From: Channa striata | Taxonomy: Eukaryota; Chordata; Actinopteri; Anabantiformes; Channidae | Assembly (NCBI GenBank): GCA_033026295.1 | Contig: CM065180.1 | Location: forward strand, 17,725,023 to 17,789,022 | DNA: 64,000 nucleotides | Direction: 5' to 3' | In this document: positions 52,201 through 62,240 of the stretch, in pieces | How positions within the stretch are numbered: position 1 is the stretch's first letter | Layout of the letters: the number at the start of each line of letters is the position of its first letter | Program-made: the position numbers and the translations under genes | Notes under the pieces: generated by a model | What the model saw: the letters and a program-made list of their open reading frames with translations, nothing else | What the model was told of the DNA's origin: nothing | Databases searched by the model: none

Positions 52201-55200
52201 GCGCACACTGCTGCTACTGACTGCTCATGTTTTCTTTTAATATCTGTATTTATCTCCACGCCTGCTGGACAGGCCAAAGACATGCTGACTGCAAACCTGA
52301 GCAGCTGGCAGGACCAGTGCAACGATGCGACCAACATGTCGGAGAACGTTTTGTCGATGATTGAGGGGTTGCGAACATCGGTCTCCATCACACCACTGCC
52401 CTCTCCCTCGCCGTCACAGCGCAGCGTGGTATGATGGGGGGGAGAGGGTCAACATAAAGATGTGTTTCTGTGTGATATGTAGCAGCTTTGTTTGAGCATT
52501 TTCTTTTATTTGCACATACGCAACAAGACATTTAAGACATATTTTGATTATAAATAGAACAATACTACATATGTTTTAACGCAAAATCTGCTAACTTTAA
52601 ATTTGATACCAGCAGGACATTTCAAATAAGTTAAGAAAAGGCCACTGTGTTGACATTTTTTCAGGTTTTCAGCTGATTTACTGCGTGTGGTCTCCTTTGC
52701 TGACAGACCTGTTTTTTTTTTATTGTGGATGCTATTGTAATGAGTGCAGAATGTGGTTTGCCATTGTCTTGCCTAAATAAGCCAAGATCCAAAACGCATC
52801 TGGTCGGAAGCATGTGTTGCTCCAAAATCTGTAGATATCATTCCACACTAATATTGCCTTCACAGATGGGTTGTTACCCATGCTGTGTGCATTAATGAAC
52901 CCCTACAGCATCACAGGTGCTGGCTTTTGAACTGTGCACTGATAACAAGTTAGATGGTCCAACTATACTTTAGCATGAAGGGCACAGTGTACATAATTTT
53001 CCAAAAATAACTTTAGATTTTGAGTCATCAGACCACAGGCAAGTTTTCCACTTCACCTCAGTGCATTTTAAATATGCTCGGGCTCAGAGTTTTGGATGCA
53101 ATCATAAGCAGTGTTACTGGCAGAGTTTCTAAAGTGTTCCTGAGCCCATTCCTCGATTTCCACAACAGAACCATTTCAATCATTCAGTTTTTAATGTGGT
53201 GCCACCCGAGGGCCTGAAGTTGACAAGCGTTCAGTATTGGTTTTTGGCTTTGTCCCATGGGAACATTGAAATCTCCATGTTTTATGAACGTTTCTTTGAT
53301 GACGTCTCCAAGTTCTTCCAAGCGTTTTTTTTTTATTTTACATTGATAATATTAATTTACTAAACACAGAGTGGTGAATCTTGTAGCCAATATTTCACGT
53401 CTTTTTTTTGCCACTGTGCCAGCTTTTTAATAATTTGGGCTGGTAAAACTTCTATTTACAATCAGCTTGTCTGGATATGGTGTTCAAATGCTTTTTGTTT
53501 TTAATCTTACAGCCTAATTCTGTGAAATATGCTCTAAAGCTCTGTGTTTTATTACTGCTACTTCTATTGCAAGTTGGCTTTTTGCATAAATAGCAGCACC
53601 TGCATGTTAATAACCCTATGATTATTGTTCCCGTGATAGAGCATTGCTCCTCCACCAGCTCCACCTCTGAAGGCTCAGACCAGCCCTCTGGCTAACATGT
53701 TCACCCAGGAGAACAACGCTAACAGTGCACCCACCACAAAGACCACCACCACTAACAACACAGGTATAATGAGTATGGAATTTCAATTTTTTTGTCTGGC
53801 ATCTCACTCTGTGTTGTAGATTCACAGAGTATGAGAACCATCTGTTGTTTCTTAAAATTTGCATTCTGTTTACTTTTTCTAGAACAATAGCACGTGCTTC
53901 ACTTGGGTCTAAAATTCAGCTCTGCTTTTTAAATTCAGTGTATCAAAAACAGCTATAAAAAATTGCTGCTTCTATTTTTTTATTCCCCGTTATTTTTTTT
54001 ATTCATCCCATCCAGACCACATCAACAGTGAGGAGAGCAACCTCGCCAGGTCTGTGTCTGTCGCAACAGGTCTCAACAATATGGTAAAGAGGCCACGTGT
54101 GCGCACCATATTCCCTCACGCTGCTGGCAACAACAGCACACTGCTCAGCTTTGACGAGGGCGATGTTATTATTTTACTCATCCCTGACGAGAGAGACGGG
54201 TGGATGTACGGCGAGATGGAAAAGACTGGAAGGTGAGTCCAACCACCCAGGTTTCATTTGCACCAAAGACTGCGAGCACACAAACAGGGTATGTTCACAC
54301 ACTGTCCAGTTGAGTAAAGGCTTGATACACACACTCGGTTAAGACAAACCTCAGCTACGTCATATGTCTGTACCTGTTAGAAGTAATTATGCGTTATTAG
54401 GTATGAATTTACTGTATATTACAGCATCATGCCTCGTCGTGTTCCTCATCCTCCTACCAGTCAGGTGATTAATATGAGCTGGACTGTCCTGTCCAAACTG
54501 GCCAGATGGTCCCTCGCCTGATTGTCATGCTGGCCGTGTACATGCACGCACACGGCTCCAGGCTCATTGAGTACTGCCTGAGCTGGAACACTCACTGATA
54601 AGGAAATCAAAGTAAAGTATGGCCTGGGGGTGAGATGTATGATAGCGGACTGGAGTGAGGTAGAGAGAGAGGTTCAGAGTACCACCTGCTCTCCCACACA
54701 GACAGGCACCAACCGAGCCCGTTCTCACCAGGTCTCTGATGTCTGACTTCTTAAACAAGGATTTGATCTGAGGCCCTTGGAAGTGTGTTTGTGAATTTTA
54801 ATCATTCATCAGGTTTGATCCCTATCACTATCAAAGGAAATTACCTGGCAAATATATCCAAAAAACTGATCAAGGGCGGAAAGGAATCACTTTTGAGTTG
54901 CTTTCAAAAGTGAGGCTGCGCAAAGTACCACTTTCGTCTTGCTGCCTCATTGCCACAAGCGGGGTGAGCCGAAGAGCCTAAAGGCTTAAAAAGTGTATAT
55001 CATCATGTTTATCAGAGCACAGCATCTGACGAGGTAGGCTTCACATCCCATGGGAGCTTTAGCTTTGATGTGTTTGGGTGTCTTGCTGGGTTTTCTCCCT
55101 TCGTCTTATATCAGCTTTGATAGTGTATCCCGGCAACTCGCCTGGCAACACCTAGTATGATTCAGATAACCGCACACAGTGCTGATGGACAGAGGACCGA

Positions 55201-58200
55201 ATGTCAGCAGGACCACGATGCATTTGAATCACAGCAAGTTAAAAAAAGAAGCACTAGAAATACACCAAAACAACATTTGACAATCAACAAAGGCTTTAAT
55301 GAATGCCAGGTTGGTGCAACATTAGTGCTAACAACGAGCATGCGTTCGCGTTGGAAATCTTTTCCCTAAATAAAAAAAAGAAAAGCCTAATAATATAAGT
55401 GTGATTGAGTTTGGTAGAATCACCAGTGCAATGTGAGCCATTTTATCACAGGTTTGCCATGGAAATGACTATTGTCCAGGCCAAATGTGCAAATATTGAC
55501 ATTTATCAAGTGGCAGGGAGAGGCTGACGGCTACGTACTGATTATGAACAATCTTGTACCCGAACAGCACAATGACAAACAGTCCTTGGCCTGGGCTTGA
55601 GATAGAGACTCTTACCTATTTTTATCCGAAGAAGTTTTATGTTAATTTCTTTCAATATGTTTTCATTCTAAAATAAACAACTTTAGTGAGATAAAGCTAA
55701 GAAATTATTAAAGTATAGCCATTTAAGTATTTGAGAAGCCTGCTAATGTTTTGAATCCATAATAAAACCAAGTTTATTTTGGGTTATGTCATTTCTCCTT
55801 TTGTAACCACTAGAAACCTCATAGGTCGGTGAAGTTACACACTGACATTGAATCATTTCTTAGTCTCAAACAAACACTCGATAACTGTGTTGAAGCTCAG
55901 CAGGTTTGAGATAAAACCTTGACCACAAAACCTTGACTTGCGTTTCAATTCACTAGCGATTTTCTTCGGGCCTTAGAAGATAGATGAATCTGAATCCAAC
56001 AAAGATTTGTTGTGAAGAGAGAGAAAATCGTTTAAAATAAAATAAAAAGGCATCTGAAAAGGTTCCCTTTGTATGATCTCTGCTCACACCCCTTCAGCAG
56101 AAAACCTTTTCTATACGGAATTCAAGCGTTTTGTTACCATAGTTACCAGGGGAATATATTTACATAGTGTATATAACAATAAGAAGGACTGTAATAGCTC
56201 TTTAATCTCTCAGCAGTATTCCCTGTGGGGCGAAAAAAGAAGCAGATCTGCTTCTGTAACAATCTTTTTCGCTTTCCCTTCTGTCTGTCATTGTTCCCTC
56301 TGATTGAAGGCTGTGAGTAGAGGACAGAGCAGCGGCGCTCTCCACCAATCATTTAGAGTGGTTTTCAGATTCCCGTGTGATGAGAGCTGATAGGGACACT
56401 GGCAGTGGGACACACCACTGATACAATCATCTCTAACTTGGCGTCTCTGTCTTACAGGAGGGGCTGGTTCCCTTCGTCTTATTGCCGTGCACTCACTGAC
56501 TCACTTGTGAATAACAACAGGTAAGGAGACTCCATTTTCCAGCTCACACACATGAACACATGAACACACACAAACACAGGCAGGTTTCATGTTGCAGCCA
56601 GCTGTATTGTTGGCACATTGTTTCCTCTGGCTACTCCTGTTAGAGTGATAACCTTTCTAATCCTTAGGGGGACTCTCCCCTTCCTACTCTCCTCTTTCCT
56701 CAACCTTTGATTCTTGTTGTGTTTAAGTCCGTTCTTATTCTACTTTCATTCTCCACAATCATTTAGCCACAAAAAACCTTACTGATCCATTTTTTTAAAA
56801 CGCTGTGTATCGTGTTATATTACGTAACGCAATGTGAAGGACAAGACATCAGTGAAACCAGTAATACTGTACTTTTATTTTTTTTTGGATCCGTAGACCC
56901 CGATAAACCCATTAAGTGCCTTTTGCTTGTATACGGATTGTGTAACCATCAAATCCGTGTAACATAAATAAATCTAAAATTGGACTTTTTTCTCAAGCCC
57001 AGCGAAATATCAGGAAACAGGATGTTGTGTGCTGATGAATAGAATTTGCTGCTGATGAGAGAGAAGGTTCAGAGTCGACTCTAGGCCTTTCTTCAAAGAG
57101 ACTAATCCCTGTCGGATTAATTTATTGGATCTTAATGTGCTGCACCTCCCACAGAGAGGCTGCTAGCCAATTGCTCCCAGTCATGGTAACAGAAAGTTTG
57201 AACTGTAACCAGCGCTGTGGGACTCAACACACATAAACAGTACATTTTTGTCCTCTTGTCCTTACGTTGACCTTTCCTGACCGTATTTATTTTGTATCCC
57301 GTATTCTTAACATCATGTCCATAGAGGGAAAATCCACTGTGAGATTAACTTTAATCTAACCCGCATCTGTAAACACAAGATACAGGCCTCGAGGATAGAA
57401 ATACAGTACGGACGCATACATACATGCCAGGAGACTTCCTGTAAGCTGCCTCTTTGCCTGCCTTTGTCCCTTCCTCACTCTTCTGCTTCCAGTCCACCTT
57501 TCACGCTTTCTTGTCCTTCATATATCTACGCTCGTTAATAATGTCTACCCTGTCTTCTCATTGCTGCCATCATTACACCCCATCTCTGCTCCTCGACAGT
57601 GTATCTGCTGCACCATACCGCAGTAAAAGCGTGGTCAACCTGCACCATCAGGACACAGAGACAGATGAGGCCACCATGGTTCTCCCCCCAGCAGACTACT
57701 GTGATGCCCCACAGCACAATGCAATCAAGAACAACACCTCGTCCACCAGCGGTGTCACTTTGAATAACAACCACCACCACTCTCCCACGCCCTCTGCAGC
57801 CTCGTCCACCTCATCCGATCACAACACGGTCAGTCAGTGGGCTGGTGATTTGGTTTATGTCCATTGATTTGACATTTTCTCAGTTTTGGCAAATTATAAG
57901 CCATGAGTAAAATGTTTCAATAATAATTTTAAAGGTAAAGCTTAACTGTATTTCATCAACCCAGAACAGTTTTACAGACCGTCATCTAACAGACCCTTCA
58001 GTTTTGCTGCGACTGCCGTAGTGAGATGACGGCACTGGCAATATGAGGCTACGTCTCACCTGATCCTTATGGTGCCGTGACTTCTATAGCCTTATCTTGA
58101 CAGTTGATTACAGTACCTGCGTGTGGGTGTGTGGCATCACGTGAGCTCTTATGTTTCTGTTTGACTATCAGTGTCGGCTGACATATACAATAAAAAAAAT

Positions 58201-61200
58201 TCGATTACTGGGACTCGGAGACATTACAACACTGAGTTTGCAGTCTTCTGCTCCTGGTGTCTCTATTTGCATATCAGGCAGAAGGACAGACTGACACATG
58301 CTCATGCTAATTTTTTTGTTTGTGCAAACAAACACAATTTAACACCATTTAAAACACTTATGCTTTTATTTTGTTTTATTTAGAAAGTAAATTAGCAAAA
58401 TTAGTGGCCTCTAAGAATGTATCGTATTTTCCGGACTATAGAGCGCACCTAAATTTAAGCCGCACCCGCTAAAATTTAAAAGAAATATATATTTTGTCAC
58501 ATATAAACCGCATCGAACTATAAGCCGCCAATATCCAGGCTGAGAAATAAGATATTTACATAGAAAGATTTTGTACCATAAGTGTTTATTCATACACCTG
58601 AACCTGAATGGTGCCTGTAACACGGATGTAAAAGTGCTGATGTTTGCTGTTGTGCGTCTTGGGTTGCATGCGCTAAGAATAAAAACTGGCGCTTTTTTGT
58701 TTGCACTGACTTCCATCTACAGCGCCCATCTGAGGGCTGCAGAAAAATTCATAGAAAAGCCGCATCTCTGTAAAAGCCGCATGGTTCAAAACGTCGGACA
58801 AAAGTAGCGGCTTATAGTCCGGAAAATACGGTAATACAAAACTGTGAAAGACACCTTTAGATTGGAAATTCTAACATGTCGCTATAATGGCATGTAGGAA
58901 TATGTCTGCCTGTGTATTTGCATATTAGCAGCCTACTTAGCCTACGTACTTACGTTCACCCAATGACCCTGAACAGAATCTCAGTAGAACATACGTGGGT
59001 AAACTATTAATACTTAAACTCTCTAACAAAACATTGTTGATACTGAACCCTGTTTTTCAGGAAATATAAATGTTAGGAAATGTGTTAAAAAGGCTACCAC
59101 CAACTCTTTGGAAAGGTCTTTGTCTTCCTGCAGTCCCAGTTGTGTGTTCTTCACATGGTTGCATGGCATGAAGACACAGGCTGAGCGGGAGCGCAGCTGT
59201 AGAGAAGATCACCTTTGTTAGAATAATGCCCAGTGTGCAGATAATGAGTCTCCTGGAGACTCTGCTCCATCATGAGACACTAACTTATTTTTATTTACGT
59301 ATTGCTTATTATTGTTTTGATTATTGTATTTATTTTTTGCCATGTCCTATTCCAACGTGTTTATTAGTCCTAGACATGTTCTTTCATTTACATACTATGC
59401 AAAGTCGTAGCCAAATGTGTGGTTTTACCTTACAAAAGCTTTTTTAGTTCTCTCGTACTGCATTCATGTAAATGTGTTGCGGTACGTCAGGGTTTAATGC
59501 ACCTGCGCTGTCTGCACAATGAGCTGCATGCACTGGGACCGACATTACACCCACACCGCTTTTCTAGAAACCTGTAGACTTTTGGTAACCGTGACAATTT
59601 CTTTTTATGCATATGCACATTGATGCAAGTTTCTTAGTCACAGGGACAGAACACCTGTGTGCTGATGTCTGCGAATATCTGCATATGTGGTTACATTCAG
59701 TTAATCATACACAGCTACAAGTGCAGCATCATTAACTCTTTACCCATCCCTGACAGGTGGAAGATTGGAGTGATGATGTACATACCCTCAATTTAAATGA
59801 TTACTTTAACCATACGGCTCGGTATTGACATAGTAGATGGTATGGCGACTAAACTGCGAGTTCAGTTTTTGCAAAACAAATCTGACTTTGTTATATCCAC
59901 AGAAGGCTTAGACAGATCCAAAAATAGTGACAATCGCACGCACACGCCACTGTGATGTATGACCCAGATAAAGGTTCATCGGTCAGATGGCAAAAGGAGA
60001 TCCTTTTCTCTTTCATGCTTCTGCGGTATTCATAATTTATCACCCATTTGGTCCACGGCCACACACGCACGCACGCACACGCACACACACACACACACAC
60101 CCATCCAGTACTATGGACTGCAATTAGCATACTTGTATCCACTGCCAGGCTACATCCTGCCTACATTTCTTCCACATCATCTAAGCATTATGGTGGAATT
60201 TCACACTGGATGATCCTGATACCCACCTTTTGTCTTTCTCCCTCTCTTAATTGTTTCAGTTTCTCTCTGCATTTCTGTCTCCACATCTTCTCTCTGTATC
60301 TTCACTGCATACCTCTCTCTCTTCTTCTCGCAGTCCATCCTATATTTCCAGGGTAAATAAGGATCCATTTCACAGTAGATTAACCTCCATTCAATCCTAC
60401 TGACTCTAAAACCCCTGTTTTAACTCACACAAACACACACTTCCTAACATAGATTTGCATGCGGGGAAAAAGTTCTCTACAGCTCCTGCAGAATATACAG
60501 TAACACAGTAGGTTTTATGTTCAGCTTACTGTACGAGTAGGTGGCGCAGGTTGTGTGTTGGTGTTAGCACATGTCGGGTTTGTTAACAACTTGTGGCATT
60601 TTATGGTCATTATCGTCAATATGATATGTGTTTCCCATCAGTTCATGTGCTTTTATGGCCAAATAGAAAAGTGTGTGCTTGGTGCGCTGAAGTCATTTTC
60701 ATATAACGCTGTTTGTTTTTCTCCTTTTTGTTTTTTCTCTTTTCGTTGATGATTCTGCATGTGCTCTTCCTCTCACAGTGCTTTTACCACATACTTTTCA
60801 CCTGCTTTGTGTCATTTAACTAATTGGATTCTGTGTAAGCACAGCATATTTCATTGTTACAGGTTGGTCCAGAGAAGGAAAGGTGAGAGGAGGGAGGTAG
60901 GAGGGGGGAAAGCAGAAAGTTACTCTGGAATCCACTGTCACTGTGAGAAAAAAATGCACCCTTACTGGTTCGGGCTTTGTATAGACGCAAAAGATAACGA
61001 GTCACAAGATTGTGTATATTTAGATGAGAGAGAGACAGTTAGTGATCTGACAGTTTGACATCTACAGAGGAAGTTGAAGGAGCAGCTGCAGGTTTGACCT
61101 CCGCTAATGAGTATTGAAAAAGTAAAGTAAATTCCAGCCTTCCTACATAGAGCTGTTCAACAGAAATACAAGTTGCATTCTCCAAAATGACCATAAAGTT

Positions 61201-62240
61201 CAGCCTAAAAAAACATACAGTACTTATGCTGTCCATGTGACCAAAAAAGTGTGGCCTTTGTCATCCCTGAATAGTGCAACAAGGTTTGTTTTACTAACAT
61301 CTGTAGAAGAGAGGACAGAATTTATGAAACTGTCTGGTCTATATTTGAAATGATGTGTTCCCGGTCAGTGACATCAGTCCCTTTATCCGCTCCTGACCTC
61401 TTGTGGACTCTCTGCAGTAGTGCAGCTTGAATGCAGGTAGAAAGTTTAATTTACATTTAATTTAAAGCCTGTTCCTAAAAAGGCCACAATTTCCAATGGG
61501 CACTTTGACAAACAGGCTATAATATTCCACAGTGAGCAGTAAATAACATATTTGTGACACTTGGTTTATTTTGTCATCATTAACTTTGTTTTGTTATTTA
61601 ATTCTGTGCGTTTTTAGACAGTTTGAGCTTTAAATGTTAGGCAGCATCTGCCTGTATTTGTGCAGCCCGGGTGTAGGAACATGTGCTCAGGTAGTGGAAC
61701 TGACCTCTGGCACATTATTAAAAACTTTATGCGGATGATCGTGTAACAGACTTGAACTTCCAGATTCCACACACACTGTCTCGTGAGATGACGCAAGACT
61801 CTCTTCCTCGTGCTTTTTTCCTCGTCCATCCGTCGACTCCATCTGCTGTCTGAAGTGTGTGTGCCTGTGTGTGAGAGATGTGATACTGCTCATCAGATAG
61901 ATTTTAAGCACCAAACATGTCTGAAGTGATGACTGAGGCTTTCATGTGTCATGGCTGTGTGTTGTGTGACACATTGTGTGCCACACAGAGTGACTCAGAG
62001 ATGATGGTGGATGTGTGTTTTCTCCACAGACAGCCCAACCTAATGGCGTTGCAAGACCAACACCTGCCTACCTTGCGTAAGTCACGTAAAAACATGAACA
62101 ACACACGCTGATCTTTCCTCTCACTCAGATATTCGTTCCTCATTCACCTCTGCTGTGCTTTTTTCAGCGGGGGGAACCCATTCGCCACAGTCAGACTACG
62201 TCCAACCGTCACCAACGACCGCTCCGCACCGGTCATCTGA
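35129..62240 (+). CDS. baiap2l1: BAIAP2-like 1 / IRTKS, I-BAR and SH3 adaptor, 14 coding exons
   Basis: Exons are 35129-35179, 37626-37701, 38692-38778, 44473-44534, 46107-46178, 47134-47268, 51847-51999, 52273-52428, 53640-53763, 54016-54232, 56458-56520, 57600-57828, 62030-62076 and 62168-62240. They join in phase to 514 codons plus stop (human, as I recall, 511). The protein bends plasma membrane outward and links Rac signalling to actin. Visible features: IMD/I-BAR domain (about 1-235) with [22 protein letters not shown], basic patch KKLRRK (141-146) and FCFLVDKHC (192-200); proline-rich segment (267-274); SVSVATGLN (318-326); SH3 domain (about 333-392) with ALYDY-equivalent TIFPHAA, GWMYGE and GWFPSSY; LPPADY (427-432), matching human IPPPDY; and the tail [19 protein letters not shown], which is BAIAP2L1 rather than BAIAP2. 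Kozak context AACATGT. Teleost duplicate a or b unresolved. Confidence 0.96.
35180..37625 (+). other. baiap2l1: baiap2l1 intron 1
   Basis: A 2.4-kb intron. It starts with a small GTGTCCC/GTCTGTGTGTC minisatellite-like patch (about 35211-35275) and carries the palindromic MITE listed at 36578-37105. Confidence 0.85.
36578..37105. mobile_element. Palindromic MITE-like element, family unassigned
   Basis: The left end ACTGCGTTTACATGCA matches the reverse complement of the right end, AGTGTGTTTACATACA. Similarity continues imperfectly for about 40 bases through GTAACCAGGTTA-type words. Internal copies of the same words (36650-36680) make secondary hairpins. The element spans about 528 bp without a coding frame. 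I see no clear target duplication, so the exact ends and superfamily are uncertain. Confidence 0.65.
37626..37701 (+). CDS. baiap2l1: baiap2l1 coding exon 2
   Basis: Encodes [25 protein letters not shown] plus one base, the first I-BAR helix, nearly identical to human. Donor GTGGGC, phase 1. Confidence 0.97.
37702..38691 (+). other. baiap2l1: baiap2l1 intron 2
   Basis: A 990-bp intron that contains a probable decayed transposon fragment (37900-38290). Confidence 0.85.
37900..38290. mobile_element. Decayed Tc-like DNA transposon fragment
   Basis: Wording such as GGAAGGCCATTCTAAAA followed by CCACAACCAGTTTTG and GTGTTTGCAGTCATTG resembles, by memory, the minus-strand transposase region of a very common fish Tc-type repeat. 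GCCACCAGCTGTAGACAATC further on resembles sequence near the end of such elements. Heavily mutated, with no open frame. Family assignment needs a repeat search. Confidence 0.45.
38692..38778 (+). CDS. baiap2l1: baiap2l1 coding exon 3
   Basis: Completes an Ala codon, then MTLAGKMYFDAMSKIGENATSSPVSRDL plus one base. Donor GTAAGT. Part of the I-BAR domain. Confidence 0.97.
38779..44472 (+). other. baiap2l1: baiap2l1 intron 3
   Basis: The longest intron (5.7 kb), AT-rich, with a short (AC)n run at 41087-41102 and a perfect 20-bp palindrome at 40803-40822. No exon-like or gene-like sequence recognised. Confidence 0.85.
44473..44534 (+). CDS. baiap2l1: baiap2l1 coding exon 4
   Basis: Completes a Gly codon, then 20 codons IVLMEISEVHRKVHLELEEN. 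Donor GTGAGT, phase 0. Confidence 0.96.
44535..46106 (+). other. baiap2l1: baiap2l1 intron 4
   Basis: A 1.6-kb AT-rich intron with a short (TG)n run near 45682-45696. Nothing else recognised. Confidence 0.85.
46107..46178 (+). CDS. baiap2l1: baiap2l1 coding exon 5
   Basis: Exactly 24 codons, FKRYHREIIAELEKKTDMDV then KYMT, matching human FKKFHKEIIHELEKKIELDV. Donor GTGAGT, followed within 10 bases by a long (TG)n tract. Confidence 0.97.
46188..46222. repeat. (TG)n microsatellite beside exon 5 donor
   Basis: A run of about 17 TG units that starts nine bases after the exon 5 splice junction. Confidence 0.95.
46223..47133 (+). other. baiap2l1: baiap2l1 intron 5, remainder
   Basis: The rest of the 955-bp intron 5, AT-rich, without recognisable content. 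A good pyrimidine tract precedes the exon 6 acceptor (CCTCTCCTCCAG). Confidence 0.85.
47134..47268 (+). CDS. baiap2l1: baiap2l1 coding exon 6
   Basis: Forty-five codons (residues 117-161) of the third I-BAR helix, including the basic patch KKLRRKSQGK used in this family for acidic phospholipid binding. Donor GTAAGA, phase 0. Confidence 0.97.
47269..51846 (+). other. baiap2l1: baiap2l1 intron 6
   Basis: A 4.6-kb AT-rich intron without a recognised gene or mobile element. Its 3' end is TG-rich (TGTATATGTACATGTGTGTG) rather than a strong pyrimidine tract. Confidence 0.85.
51847..51999 (+). CDS. baiap2l1: baiap2l1 coding exon 7
   Basis: Fifty-one codons (162-212). FIADSCKEALLEEKRR is followed by FCFLVDKHC, almost identical to human (FIADGCKEALLEEKRR). 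Donor GTACAA, phase 0. Confidence 0.97.
52273..52428 (+). CDS. baiap2l1: baiap2l1 coding exon 8
   Basis: Fifty-two codons (213-264), the last I-BAR helix and then a Ser/Pro-rich linker (TPLPSPSPSQRSV). The donor GTATGA is weak. Reading through adds one Val and then stops. The preceding intron 7 is only 273 bp. Confidence 0.92.
52429..53639 (+). other. baiap2l1: baiap2l1 intron 8
   Basis: A 1.2-kb intron largely filled by a decayed transposon. The acceptor side lacks a good pyrimidine tract. Confidence 0.85.
52785..53440 (-). mobile_element. Decayed Tc1/mariner-like transposase remnant
   Basis: Read on the minus strand, fragments such as INAHSMGNNPSVKAI and RFWSNTC resemble the Tc1-type transposase region around MGNLHICEGTI. 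On the + strand, CATCAGACCACAGG, GTTTTCCACTTCACCTCAGT and GTTCCTGAGCCCATTCC match, by memory, a very common fish repeat, as does GCCACTGTGCCAGCTTTTT near the end. Stops and frameshifts are everywhere, so this is a fossil. The ends are approximate. Confidence 0.65.
53640..53763 (+). CDS. baiap2l1: baiap2l1 coding exon 9
   Basis: Encodes SIAPPPAPPLKAQTSPLANM and a Thr/Asn-rich linker (TTKTTTTNNT) plus one base, aligning with human MPPAPSGRAYTSPLIDMF. The in-frame TAG directly upstream fixes the start at 53640. Donor GTATAA, phase 1. Confidence 0.92.
54016..54232 (+). CDS. baiap2l1: baiap2l1 coding exon 10
   Basis: Begins inside Asp306 and carries ARSVSVATGLNNM and most of the SH3 domain (TIFPHAAGNNSTLLSFDEGD, GWMYGE). 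Donor GTGAGT within Arg378. Intron 9 before it is 252 bp. Confidence 0.97.
54233..56457 (+). other. baiap2l1: baiap2l1 intron 10
   Basis: A 2.2-kb intron without recognised genes or mobile elements. Confidence 0.85.
56458..56520 (+). CDS. baiap2l1: baiap2l1 coding exon 11
   Basis: Encodes RGWFPSSYCRALTDSLVNNN, the end of the SH3 fold with its WFPSSY signature. Donor GTAAGG, phase 2. Confidence 0.97.
56521..57599 (+). other. baiap2l1: baiap2l1 intron 11
   Basis: A 1.1-kb intron without recognised content. Pyrimidine-rich before the exon 12 acceptor. Confidence 0.85.
57600..57828 (+). CDS. baiap2l1: baiap2l1 coding exon 12
   Basis: Residues 399-475. Begins SVSAAPYRSKSVVNL (human PVRSISTVNL), contains LPPADY (human IPPPDY), then a low-complexity Asn/Ser/Thr/His stretch. 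Donor GTCAGT, phase 0. The frame stays open 12 codons into the intron, to TGA at 57865-57867. Confidence 0.93.
58422..58831. mobile_element. MITE with CGTATTTTCCGGACTATA terminal repeats
   Basis: The left end reads CGTATTTTCCGGACTATA, and the right end is its reverse complement followed by GCCGC-rich sequence. Both sides are flanked by TA (58420-58421 and 58832-58833), consistent with a TA target duplication. The element is about 410 bp with internal copies of the AAGCCGCA motif in both orientations and no transposase frame. This terminal sequence is, to my knowledge, widespread in fish genomes. Confidence 0.85.
60060..60101. repeat. (CA)n microsatellite with CG interruptions
   Basis: A CACG mixture that passes into pure CA. 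Confidence 0.92.
62030..62076 (+). CDS. baiap2l1: baiap2l1 coding exon 13
   Basis: Encodes TAQPNGVARPTPAYL plus two bases, corresponding to human NANGTAKPPFL region. Acceptor CTCCACAG, donor GTAAGT. Confidence 0.93.
62168..62240 (+). CDS. baiap2l1: baiap2l1 coding exon 14 and stop
   Basis: Encodes [20 protein letters not shown] followed by PVI and TGA (62238-62240). Human ends [20 protein letters not shown] then PIIR. This tail is the WH2-like actin-binding end of the protein. The fish copy lacks the final Arg. Intron 13 is only 91 bp. Confidence 0.97.

Larger units (their letters stand above)
57829..62029 (+). other. baiap2l1: baiap2l1 intron 12
   Basis: A 4.2-kb intron with a palindromic MITE (58422-58831), a (CA)n tract (60060-60101) and an intronic AATAAA at 58189-58194. 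No further coding exon is needed to complete the protein. Confidence 0.85.

Noticed and set aside
60334..60352. Possible microexon between a CGCAG acceptor and GGTAAAT in intron 12
   Set aside because: At 19 nt it breaks the phase-0 join between exons 12 and 13, which already fit each other.
35129..62240. Identity as baiap2 (IRSp53)
   Set aside because: The SVSVATGLN block, the [19 protein letters not shown] tail with no long extension, and linkage to nptx2 all point to baiap2l1.
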